Of a stretch of 13,885 nucleotides of DNA, positions 6,157 to 13,054 are shown one piece after another. A program made the position numbers and the translations under genes. The first letter of the stretch is position 1; every line of letters begins with the position of its first letter. Under the pieces are notes generated by a model that worked only from the letters and a program-made list of their open reading frames with translations, was not told the origin of the DNA and searched no databases. Source of the stretch: Gammaproteobacteria bacterium. GTDB lineage: Bacteria > Pseudomonadota > Gammaproteobacteria > SZUA-140. The stretch lies in the NCBI GenBank assembly GCA_026994735.1, contig JALWQD010000300.1, forward strand, positions 1-13,885, written 5' to 3'.

Positions 6157-7313
6157 GGACGCTGACAGAGGCCCTTGACGCGCAGAAAAATGCCGGCCTT
6201 GAGCGCCAGCGCCTGTCCCTGGACTCAGCCCAGGGACGATTGATCACCGTCAACGGGCAGTCCTTGCTATCTTTTTGCAGCAATGATTATCTCGGTCTGG
6301 CTGCCGATGAGCGTATTGTTGAGGCCTTTCAGCGAGCCAGCAAACACTACGGTCTTGGCAGTGGCGCCTCACACCTGATTTGCGGCCACAGTCGCGCCCA
6401 TACCGAGCTTGAAGAAGCTTTTGCTGAATTTACAGGCCAACAACGTGCCCTACTGTTCGGCAGCGGCTACCTCGCCAACCTCGGTGTTGTCACCACCCTC
6501 GCACGTACCCACAAACAGGCTTACCACGACCGTCTCAACCATGCCTCATTACTCGATGGCAGCCGCCTCGCCGGTCAACGTTTACGCCGTTACCCACACC
6601 GTGATCACACCACGCTGGGACAGTGGCTCGAACAGCAGCACCGACCCGGCCCGAGCCTGATAGCCACAGATGGCGTTTTCAGCATGGATGGCGACCTTGC
6701 CCCTTTAGCGGAGCTGATCCAGCTGGCAGAGAAAAACGGCTCGCACCTCTACCTCGATGATGCTCATGCCTTTGGCGTCATCGGCAAAGAAGGCGGTGGC
6801 AGCTGTTGTCACTGGAGTATTGACCAAGCATCCCTGCCAACAATCATGGCAACGCTGGGCAAAGCCTTTGGCTGCTACGGTGCGATTGTCGCCGGCAGTC
6901 ATGATGTCATCGAATCACTGATACAGTTTTCACGTCCATACACCTACACCACGGCCCTGCCCGCAGCCATGGCCAGCGCAGCCATGGAAGCCCTCTCGAT
7001 TATGCGCAAAGAACAATGGCGGCGCGATCATCTCGCTGACTTGATCAATCATTTTTATGCCGGCGCTGAAACAATCGGTCTGCCACTGCCCCGAAAACCT
7101 GCAGCAGCGATCCCGATCATCCCGATTATCATCGGCGATAGCGAACAAACTGTAGCCCTCAGTGAGGCATTGCAACAACAGGAAATTTTGCTCACGGGCA
7201 TCCGCCCACCGACCGTGCCCGAAGGACAGTCGCGATTACGCCTGACCTTCTCCGCCTTACATCGGCAGGATGATATCGATAGACTTCTCGATGCCTTCAA
7301 ACAAATATTATGA
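6153..7313 (+). CDS. bioF: 8-Amino-7-oxononanoate synthase BioF
   Basis: BioF condenses pimeloyl-ACP (or CoA) with L-alanine, releasing CO2, to form 8-amino-7-oxononanoate. It is a PLP enzyme of the alpha-oxoamine synthase family. Visible motifs are SNDYLGL (43-49), GSGASHLICGHS (69-80), FGSGYLANLG (102-111), DRLNHASLLDG (126-136), DDAHAFGVIG (202-211) and the PLP-lysine in TLGKAFG, K237 (E. coli Lys236). The length of 386 residues is standard. Its ATG overlaps the bioB stop (ATGA), and no strong Shine-Dalgarno is seen ahead of it, so translation probably depends on ribosomes finishing bioB. It overlaps bioH in the same way. Confidence 0.97.
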   Translation: MRTLTEALDAQKNAGLERQRLSLDSAQGRLITVNGQSLLSFCSNDYLGLAADERIVEAFQRASKHYGLGSGASHLICGHSRAHTELEEAFAEFTGQQRALLFGSGYLANLGVVTTLARTHKQAYHDRLNHASLLDGSRLAGQRLRRYPHRDHTTLGQWLEQQHRPGPSLIATDGVFSMDGDLAPLAELIQLAEKNGSHLYLDDAHAFGVIGKEGGGSCCHWSIDQASLPTIMATLGKAFGCYGAIVAGSHDVIESLIQFSRPYTYTTALPAAMASAAMEALSIMRKEQWRRDHLADLINHFYAGAETIGLPLPRKPAAAIPIIPIIIGDSEQTVALSEALQQQEILLTGIRPPTVPEGQSRLRLTFSALHRQDDIDRLLDAFKQIL

Positions 7314-8065
7314 GCCGGGAAAATCGTAAGGAATCACTCTATCTGCTCCATGGCTGGGGCATGAACCGTGCTGTTTGGGCAACGGTGCAACAGCGACTGT
7401 CACACCATCAGCGCATAACGGCCCTCGACCTCGCCGGTCATGGTCATGCCCCTGCAATCATTAGCGCCTCCCCCAAGGAATCATTCCTGCATCCCTTACG
7501 CCAGGCTCTAAAACCAGGATACAGCCTCATCGGCTGGTCACTGGGCGGCCTGCTGGCCATGCTCCTGAGTCTAGAAAACCCTGCAGACTGTCGCCGCCTG
7601 ATCCTTGTTGCCAGCAGCCCCTGCTTTCAAGCGCGGGACGACTGGCCCGAGGCCATGGCCAGGAAAACACTGGATAATTTTTCCCGGCAGTTGCAAACCA
7701 AGCCGCAGGCAACCCTTACAAACTTCATTGCCTTGCAATTTCTCGGTAGCAAACAATCACGGAGCGCACAGCGCTTATTGCAGCAAGCGCTGCAATCATT
7801 GCCACCGCCACAAACAGCCGCATTACAAGCCGGCCTGTCGCTGCTGGCAGGCGCAGACATCCGCGCACAACTGCCACAACTGAGCATGCCGGTACTGATT
7901 ATCCATGGCCGCCACGACCGCATCGTCCCACCAGCGGCAGCAGAAGCCATGGCCAGAGCATTGCCGAATGCCCGCTTATTTATCATCGATGGCGCTGGTC
8001 ACGCACCCTTCATCAGTCATCCTGAGCTCTTTAGCAGCGCCGTTCTGGATTTTACCAATGCCTGA
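7310..8065 (+). CDS. bioH: Pimeloyl-ACP methyl ester carboxylesterase BioH
   Basis: BioH removes the methyl group from pimeloyl-ACP methyl ester, ending fatty-acid-type elongation so that BioF can act. It is an alpha/beta-hydrolase: HGWGMN near residue 14 forms the oxyanion region, the nucleophile S77 is in GWSLGG, D203 is in HGRHDRIVP, and H231 is in GAGHAPF. These match the E. coli triad S82/D207/H235 in spacing. The length of 251 residues is near the family norm. Its position between bioF and bioC in the operon, unlike the separate locus in E. coli, supports the assignment over a generic esterase. The start ATG overlaps the bioF TGA, and the preceding sequence (AAACAAATATT) has no Shine-Dalgarno. 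Confidence 0.95.
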   Translation: MSRENRKESLYLLHGWGMNRAVWATVQQRLSHHQRITALDLAGHGHAPAIISASPKESFLHPLRQALKPGYSLIGWSLGGLLAMLLSLENPADCRRLILVASSPCFQARDDWPEAMARKTLDNFSRQLQTKPQATLTNFIALQFLGSKQSRSAQRLLQQALQSLPPPQTAALQAGLSLLAGADIRAQLPQLSMPVLIIHGRHDRIVPPAAAEAMARALPNARLFIIDGAGHAPFISHPELFSSAVLDFTNA

Positions 8066-8963
8066 GAAAAAACGACCTTACCAGCTCGACAAACGCCTGA
8101 TTCGCACTCACTTTGACCGTGCCGCAAATACCTACGATAACAGTGCCGTGCTACAACAAAACTGCGCCCAGCAGCTCCTTGAGAGGCTAAGTTATATCCG
8201 CATTAAACCCGCAACCATCATCGACCTTGGTGCTGGCACCGGCATCCTGAGCAAGGCGCTGAGTGAGCGTTTTCCGAAGGCCCGGGTCACGGCCCTCGAC
8301 CTCGCTCCGGCCATGCTGTCAGTGGCCCGGCAACAGCAGTCCTTCTGGCAACGCTGGCAGAAACGGCAAGGCTTTGTCTGTGGTGATATGGAAATGCTGC
8401 CTTTTGCCGGGCAAAGCTGTGACCTCATCATCTCCAACATGGCACTGCAATGGTGTAATGATCTTGATCAATGCTTTCGTGAATTTCGTCGCATCCTCCG
8501 CCCTGGTGGTTTATTGATGTTCACCACCTGCGGTCCTGACACCTTGAAAGAGCTTCGCCAATGCTGGCGTCAGATCGATAATCACGATCACGTTAATGCC
8601 TTTATAGACATGCATGATATCGGCGATGCCCTGCTACGCGCAGGGCTCAGCGAACCCGTTATGGACCGCGATGACTACACCTTGACCTACCCCGACTTGC
8701 GCACATTGCTACATGACCTCAAAGCCATCGGTGCCAATAATAGCCTGCAGGGAAGAGCGCGCGGATTAACAGGCCGCCAACGCCTGCAGTGGTTACAACA
8801 ACATTATGAAACCTTTCGCCAGCATGGGCTGCTACCCGCCAGTTACGAAATCATCCATGGCCATTGCTGGTCAACCAATGCAACCGGCAAAGAAAGGGCA
8901 TCTGATAACACAACCATCCGCGTGCCGCTGACAGAACTCCGCCAGTATAGAGCCGACAGATGA
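8058..8963 (+). CDS. bioC: Malonyl-ACP O-methyltransferase BioC
   Basis: BioC uses S-adenosylmethionine to methylate the free carboxyl of malonyl-ACP, disguising it as a fatty-acid primer for pimelate synthesis. Class I methyltransferase motifs are present: IDLGAGTG (55-62), ALDLAPAML (79-87) and NMALQWC (127-133), then the family-typical FTTCGPDTLKEL (155-166). The N-terminus FDRAANTYDNSAVLQQN is also typical. I chose ATG 8058 (MPEKKRPYQLDK) because it matches the family start; the frame is open further upstream but that part lies within bioH. The gene overlaps bioH by 8 nt (ATGCCTGA) and bioD by 4 nt. The product has 301 residues, slightly longer than E. coli BioC. Confidence 0.96.
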   Translation: MPEKKRPYQLDKRLIRTHFDRAANTYDNSAVLQQNCAQQLLERLSYIRIKPATIIDLGAGTGILSKALSERFPKARVTALDLAPAMLSVARQQQSFWQRWQKRQGFVCGDMEMLPFAGQSCDLIISNMALQWCNDLDQCFREFRRILRPGGLLMFTTCGPDTLKELRQCWRQIDNHDHVNAFIDMHDIGDALLRAGLSEPVMDRDDYTLTYPDLRTLLHDLKAIGANNSLQGRARGLTGRQRLQWLQQHYETFRQHGLLPASYEIIHGHCWSTNATGKERASDNTTIRVPLTELRQYRADR

Positions 8964-9643
8964 CTCCTGTTAAGGGCTTTTATATTTGCGGCACCGACAC
9001 TGATATCGGCAAAACCTATGCCGCCTGTTCGTTAGTTCACTATTTTCGTCAGCAAGGCTTGCAAACAGCCGTCATGAAACCGGTTGCCAGTGGCTGTACT
9101 GCCGGCCGCAACGATGATGCCCTGCAACTCATCGCTGCCAGTGGACTCAAGCTCCCTTACACAAGCGTCAACCCTTATCCTCTGACAACAGCAACAGCCC
9201 CCCATCTCGCGGCTGAAATAGACGGTTGCACGATTGATCCGGGCATCATTGAAGAAGCCTTCAGCGTACTCGCCCGCCAAGCAGAGATCGTCATTGTTGA
9301 AGGTGTTGGCGGAATAGCTGTCCCTCTATCACATGATAGCCTGCAAACGGATCTCATCCGCCGACTGCAACTGCCAGTCATTCTGGTCGTCGGCATTCGC
9401 CTCGGCTGTATCAACCATGCCTTGCTCAGCGCTGCCTACCTGGAGGCACAAGGCATTGACATTTGCGGTTGGATCGCCAACCAGATAAGCCCTTCCTGGC
9501 CACAGCAGCAAGCAAATATCGACGCTCTGAGCACATGGATAAAAAAACCCCTGCTCGGCACTATCGGCTACGAACAGGGGTTTTTTGAGAATACTGTCTC
9601 GTTACTTGAATGGCTGGCACTCAGGCAGCAAGAACACCCTTGA
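8960..9643 (+). CDS. bioD: ATP-dependent dethiobiotin synthetase BioD
   Basis: BioD closes the ureido ring of 7,8-diaminononanoate with CO2 and ATP to give dethiobiotin. The P-loop GTDTDIGKT is at 11-19, the catalytic-type lysine is K40 in VMKPVASG, and VEGVGG is at 113-118. The length of 227 residues is typical. It is last gene of the operon, overlapping bioC by 4 nt (ATGA). Its 3' end overlaps rpoH on the other strand by 23 nt, and a terminator-like hairpin lies within its codons about 60 nt before the stop. BioD needs diaminononanoate from BioA, whose gene is not present in this window. Confidence 0.96.
   Translation: MTPVKGFYICGTDTDIGKTYAACSLVHYFRQQGLQTAVMKPVASGCTAGRNDDALQLIAASGLKLPYTSVNPYPLTTATAPHLAAEIDGCTIDPGIIEEAFSVLARQAEIVIVEGVGGIAVPLSHDSLQTDLIRRLQLPVILVVGIRLGCINHALLSAAYLEAQGIDICGWIANQISPSWPQQQANIDALSTWIKKPLLGTIGYEQGFFENTVSLLEWLALRQQEHP
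9541..9586. terminator. Bidirectional terminator-like hairpin inside bioD
   Basis: AAAAAACCCCTG (9542-9553) and CAGGGGTTTTTT (9575-9586) form a perfect 12-bp inverted repeat around a 21-nt loop. Each strand therefore shows a GC stem followed by a U-tract. On the minus strand it lies 35 nt after the rpoH stop and is well placed to end rpoH transcripts. On the plus strand it lies about 60 nt before the bioD stop, where translating ribosomes should prevent it from folding. The loop is longer than usual. Confidence 0.6.
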
Positions 9644-10487
9644 GTCGGTTCAGGGCATTTTTCTCAATCTGGCGAATGCGCTCTGCTGAAACGCCATAGT
9701 GATCAGCAAGATCCTGCAACGTACTCTTTTTCTCATTGAGCCAGCGCTGCTTGAGAATATCCTGGCTGCGCTCATCGAGCGTCTCCAGAGCATTCCCCAG
9801 GCGCTGGGCGTTATGCGCCTCCCATTCACTCTCTTCGAGCACAGTCGTTGGGTCATTACGCAAATCTTGCAGATAAGCGGCTGGCGCAAAATTACGCTGG
9901 TTATCGTCATCCCCCGTATCTGAGTGCTGCTCAAAGGCTGTGTCATGCGAGCTCAAACGAGCTTCCATCTCCAACACATCCTCAGCACGCACACCAAGGT
10001 CCCGAGCTACCGTCGCAACCTCATCATGTCCCAACCAGGCCAGGCGTTTCTTGGCGCTGCGCAAATTGAAAAACAACTTACGCTGAGCCTTCGTCGTCGC
10101 CACTTTGACAATACGCCAGTTGCGCAGAATAAATTCATGGATTTCGGCGCGAATCCAGTGCACAGCATAGGATACCAGGCGCACATTCATCTCCGGATCA
10201 AAGCGCTTGACTGCCTTCATCAGACCGATATTACCTTCCTGGATCAAATCTGCCTGCGGCAGGCCATAACCACTATAGCCACGAGCGATATGGACGACAA
10301 AGCGCAAATTCGACAGCACCAGTCGCCGCGCAGCCGTAATATCCTGCTGCTGCTGAAAACGTCGAGCCAGTTCACGCTCTTCTTCGGCGCTGAGCACCGG
10401 AATCGAGCCAACGTTTTGAACATAAGCGTCGATACTCCCAACCGGGACCGGTAAGTTCATATCATAGGCGACCAATGCCTTACTCAT
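9621..10487 (-). CDS. rpoH: Heat-shock sigma factor RpoH (sigma-32)
   Basis: RpoH directs RNA polymerase to heat-shock genes. The N-terminus MSKALVAYDMNLPVPVGS is diagnostic. Region 2 includes NLRFVVHIARGYSGYGLPQADLIQ (as separate blocks near residues 60-83), GNIGLMKAVKRFDP and the -10 recognition part around VRLVSYAVHWIRAEIHEFIL. The RpoH box QRKLFFNLR is at 136-144. Region 4 ends with ERIRQIEKNALNRLKG. The length of 288 residues is typical. The start at 10487 is fixed by the conserved N-terminus and by TTGAGGT about 6 nt upstream, although the frame is open for 123 codons beyond it. In many gammaproteobacteria rpoH follows ftsYEX; here it is flanked by convergent bioD and divergent secB. 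Confidence 0.97.
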   Translation of the reverse strand: MSKALVAYDMNLPVPVGSIDAYVQNVGSIPVLSAEEERELARRFQQQQDITAARRLVLSNLRFVVHIARGYSGYGLPQADLIQEGNIGLMKAVKRFDPEMNVRLVSYAVHWIRAEIHEFILRNWRIVKVATTKAQRKLFFNLRSAKKRLAWLGHDEVATVARDLGVRAEDVLEMEARLSSHDTAFEQHSDTGDDDNQRNFAPAAYLQDLRNDPTTVLEESEWEAHNAQRLGNALETLDERSQDILKQRWLNEKKSTLQDLADHYGVSAERIRQIEKNALNRLKGVLAA

Positions 10488-10538
10488 TCTTGACCTCAAT
10501 AATTCTCTGATTGCTGTTGATGGACATGTCATACTGCC

Positions 10539-10567
10539 TTTATAACAAGCATCCCTTAAATCTTTAA
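10539..10567 (-). promoter_or_regulatory. Candidate rpoH promoter
   Basis: On the minus strand, TTAAAG (10562-10567) and TATAAA (10539-10544) are 17 bp apart, giving a start near 10531 and a leader of about 45 nt. The -35 is weak, so an activator or another start further upstream is possible. No clear sigma-E or sigma-32 promoter was found: GGAACTT at about 10604-10610 has no matching -10 at the right distance. Confidence 0.35.
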
Positions 10568-10568
10568 G
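10555..10568. repeat. Short palindrome in the rpoH-secB intergenic region
   Basis: CTTAAA-TC-TTTAAG is a perfect 6-bp inverted repeat with a 2-nt centre. It overlaps the -35 of the proposed rpoH promoter, so it could be an operator. In such AT-rich sequence it may also be chance. Confidence 0.3.
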
Positions 10569-10702
10569 AGAAGCTATAAGTAGGGCAACCGGCAAGCGAT
10601 AAAGTTCCCTAATCGCAACAGTAATAACGCTACTATCCAACATCAGATTACCGCTATCGGCACCTTTCAGCAAGCCCGGCAAGACTAAATAAAGAAACGT
10701 CT

Positions 10703-10732
10703 TTGACCCCTTACCCAACAGCACAGTAGAAT
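10703..10732 (+). promoter_or_regulatory. Sigma-70 promoter of the secB operon
   Basis: TTGACC (10703-10708, 5 of 6) and TAGAAT (10727-10732, 5 of 6) are separated by 18 bp. The transcript would start near 10739, about 45 nt before the secB ATG. This is the best sigma-70 match I saw in the 295-bp rpoH-secB gap. Confidence 0.6.
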
Positions 10733-10782
10733 CGCCGGCGTACCGATGACCCGCAACCCCAAGAATCAGGATACCCAAAGCC

Positions 10783-11283
10783 ATGAATGAACAGGCCACA
10801 GCCGACCAGGACGCCACACAACAACAGGCAGCAGAAAACAATTTCATCATCCGCAATATCTATATGAAGGACATTTCTTTCGAAACGCCCAATAGTCCCC
10901 ATATCTTTAATAGCCAGGCCGGCCTGAGCGTCGCCATGGACATCGGTAACAAGGCCCAAAACCTTGAAGGTGATATTTACGAAATCACCCTCTCGGTTAC
11001 CGTTACGGCCAAATCAGCGGAAAAAACCGCCTATCTGGTTGAAGTCAACCAAGCCGGCATCTTTACGCTCAGCAATTATGAAAAAGACGAACTCAACAAG
11101 CTGCTGGCCACCTATTGCCCGAAAATCCTTTTCCCCTACGCGCGCCAAACCATCAGCGATCTCGTCCTAAAAGGTGGCTTTCCTCCACTGATCCTCGCCC
11201 CGGTCAACTTTGATGGCATTTATCATGACATTCATACGCGTAACAGCGCCAACGAAACGGATGCCAATCAAGGCGATGCCTAG
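10783..11283 (+). CDS. secB: Protein-export chaperone SecB
   Basis: SecB is a cytoplasmic tetrameric chaperone that keeps precursor proteins unfolded and hands them to SecA for export. Family motifs are IYMKDISFETPNSP (about 26-39), VNQAGIFTL, LATYCPKILFPYARQTISDL and FPPLILAPVNFDGIY near the C-terminus. The length of 166 residues is normal; the first 18 residues are Gln/Ala-rich and the tail is polar, both usual. The start is ATG 10783, with AGGA at the upper limit of spacing. It leads an operon with gpsA, 35 nt downstream, as in E. coli, but without grxC upstream. A YfaZ-type barrel protein in this window is the kind of client SecB serves. Confidence 0.95.
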   Translation: MNEQATADQDATQQQAAENNFIIRNIYMKDISFETPNSPHIFNSQAGLSVAMDIGNKAQNLEGDIYEITLSVTVTAKSAEKTAYLVEVNQAGIFTLSNYEKDELNKLLATYCPKILFPYARQTISDLVLKGGFPPLILAPVNFDGIYHDIHTRNSANETDANQGDA

Positions 11284-11318
11284 GGTACACCACGACCAGA
11301 TCACGGTAAGCGGCTAAC

Positions 11319-12338
11319 ATGCCAACTGGGGTAATATCCGACAAGGGCAGCATAACCGTCATCGGTGCCGGCTCGTGGGGCACAGCATTGGCCATCTTGC
11401 TCGCTCGTAATGGCGTTAGCACTCGCCTCTGGGGACACGATAAAAAACAAATCCAGCAGCTACAGAAAGCGCGTATCAACAAAGAATACCTGCCCGGCGC
11501 CGCCTTTCCACCGCAACTGCAACCCGTTACCAAGCTAACGGCAGCACTTGATGACGCCGAGAACATCCTCATTGCCGTGCCCAGCAGCGCCTTCCGCGAG
11601 GTTCTCCAGAGTCTCCTCAACGATGGCCGGCACTTTCGCATCTGCTGGGCAACCAAAGGCTTCAGTAACCCGGATGGGCGGCTACTGCACGAACTTGTTA
11701 GCGAAATCTTCCCTGCCGTACCCGCCACAGCTGTGCTTTCCGGCCCCACCTTTGCAGCTGAAGTTGCTGCCGGACTGCCCGCCGCTATTACTGTTGCCAG
11801 TGAAGATGATGCCTTTTCGGAAATACTTTGCCAGCAGCTGCATAATGACCGCTTTCGCGTCTACACAGCCCACGACATTATCGGCGTCTCGATTGGTGGT
11901 GCAGCAAAAAATATCTATGCCATTGCCGCCGGTATCGCCGACGGCCTTGGCTTTGGCGCCAATACCCGCGCTGCACTCATTACCCGTGCACTTAGCGAAT
12001 TGATGCGCCTGGGCACAGCGGCTGGCGGTAAACAAGAGACCTTTATGGGTCTGACAGGGCTCGGCGACCTGATCCTGACCTGCACCGACAATCAGTCGCG
12101 CAACCGCCGCTTCGGCCTCAGCCTGGCGCGCGGCCAGTCAACAACAGCAGCACTCAAAGACATCCATCAAGTAGTTGAAGGCAGGGAAGCTGCCCGCCAC
12201 ATTCTCGACTTTGCCCGCCGTTTCGGAATTGAAATGCCGATTGCCGAAGAGATTCATGCCGTCCTCTTTGCCAACAAACCTCCTGGGGAGGCCGTCCAGA
12301 CATTGCTTAGCCGTGAGCGGCGCATGGAATCTCCTTGA
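11319..12338 (+). CDS. gpsA: Glycerol-3-phosphate dehydrogenase [NAD(P)+] GpsA
   Basis: GpsA reduces dihydroxyacetone phosphate to sn-glycerol-3-phosphate, the backbone for phospholipids. The Rossmann motif VIGAGSWGTA is at 14-23. The block CWATKGF contains K113, and the catalytic lysine is K197 in GGAAKNIYAIAAGI. SGPTFAAEVA and TGLGDLILTC are also typical. The length of 339 residues is standard. The ATG at 11319 gives a slightly extended N-terminus (MPTGVISDKGS) with only a weak Shine-Dalgarno (TAAGCGG). The gene follows secB by 35 nt and its TGA overlaps the likely TTG start of murU. Confidence 0.97.
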   Translation: MPTGVISDKGSITVIGAGSWGTALAILLARNGVSTRLWGHDKKQIQQLQKARINKEYLPGAAFPPQLQPVTKLTAALDDAENILIAVPSSAFREVLQSLLNDGRHFRICWATKGFSNPDGRLLHELVSEIFPAVPATAVLSGPTFAAEVAAGLPAAITVASEDDAFSEILCQQLHNDRFRVYTAHDIIGVSIGGAAKNIYAIAAGIADGLGFGANTRAALITRALSELMRLGTAAGGKQETFMGLTGLGDLILTCTDNQSRNRRFGLSLARGQSTTAALKDIHQVVEGREAARHILDFARRFGIEMPIAEEIHAVLFANKPPGEAVQTLLSRERRMESP

Positions 12339-13024
12339 GCCGGCGCCCTATTGCAACAGCAATGATACTTGCCGCTGGTCAGGGCAAGCGCATGCAACCA
12401 CTGACCAAGAACTGCCCTAAACCCCTCCTCGAAGCGGGCAATCAGACACTTATCGAACACCAGATTAACGCCCTCGCCCGGGCGGGCATTCAGCGACTGG
12501 TCATCAACCATGCTTACCTCGGCCAAATGATCGTCGACCGGCTTGGTAACGGCCAGTGCTATGGCCTGGAAATCCTCTATTCAGCCGAAAATAAAGGGGG
12601 CCTGGAAACTGCCGGCGGTATCCGCCAGGCTCTGCCTCTCATTGGCAAAGCGCCCTTCATCGTGACCAATGCTGACATCTGGACGGATTACCCCTATCAG
12701 CAACTAAGCCTGCAACAGGGCTGTCTCGCACACCTGGTCCTGGTCGACAACCCGGCCTTTCACCGCCAGGGTGACTTTAGCCTTGCTGATGGCCATGTCA
12801 GGCCAGGCAAGGACAATGACACCCTCACCTTTAGCGGCATCGCGGCCTATGACCCACTCTTATTTGCCAACCTGCCCGAAGGACGCCTCGCGCTCGCACC
12901 GGTACTGCACGAGGCCATCCGCAAAGAGCAGGTAAGCGGTGAATATTATGCCGGAGACTGGCACGATATCGGTACAGCGGAGCGACTTGCCGCCTTGCAC
13001 CAACGGCTGGATAATAGCTGCTGA
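12335..13024 (+). CDS. murU: N-acetylmuramate alpha-1-phosphate uridylyltransferase MurU
   Basis: MurU is a nucleotidyltransferase that makes UDP-MurNAc from MurNAc-1-phosphate and UTP in the cell-wall recycling route of pseudomonads and related bacteria. The signature LAAGQGKRMQPLT is at 12-24, CPKPLL follows with K29, and LETAGG (90-95) and NADIWTD (112-118, metal-binding aspartates) are present. HLVLVDNP, GDFSL, LTFSGI and WHDIGTAERL match MurU more than glucose-1-phosphate enzymes such as RmlA. The length is 229 residues from the TTG at 12335, which overlaps the gpsA TGA (TTGA). An in-frame ATG at 12362 (MILAAGQG) is a possible alternative. In Pseudomonas it sits with amgK, the kinase supplying its substrate; amgK is not adjacent here. 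A related sugar-nucleotide transferase remains possible. Confidence 0.85.
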   Translation: MSRRPIATAMILAAGQGKRMQPLTKNCPKPLLEAGNQTLIEHQINALARAGIQRLVINHAYLGQMIVDRLGNGQCYGLEILYSAENKGGLETAGGIRQALPLIGKAPFIVTNADIWTDYPYQQLSLQQGCLAHLVLVDNPAFHRQGDFSLADGHVRPGKDNDTLTFSGIAAYDPLLFANLPEGRLALAPVLHEAIRKEQVSGEYYAGDWHDIGTAERLAALHQRLDNSC

Positions 13025-13054
13025 CAGCACACCGCCAAACGGCAAGGGCCGCGC

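Noticed and set aside
7905..8057. Upstream extension of the bioC reading frame
   Set aside because: It overlaps the BioH catalytic Asp/His region in another frame; the BioC family N-terminus begins at 8058.
10600..10640. Sigma-E-like GGAACTT upstream of rpoH
   Set aside because: No TCNAA-like -10 lies 15-17 bp downstream, so the match covers the -35 only.
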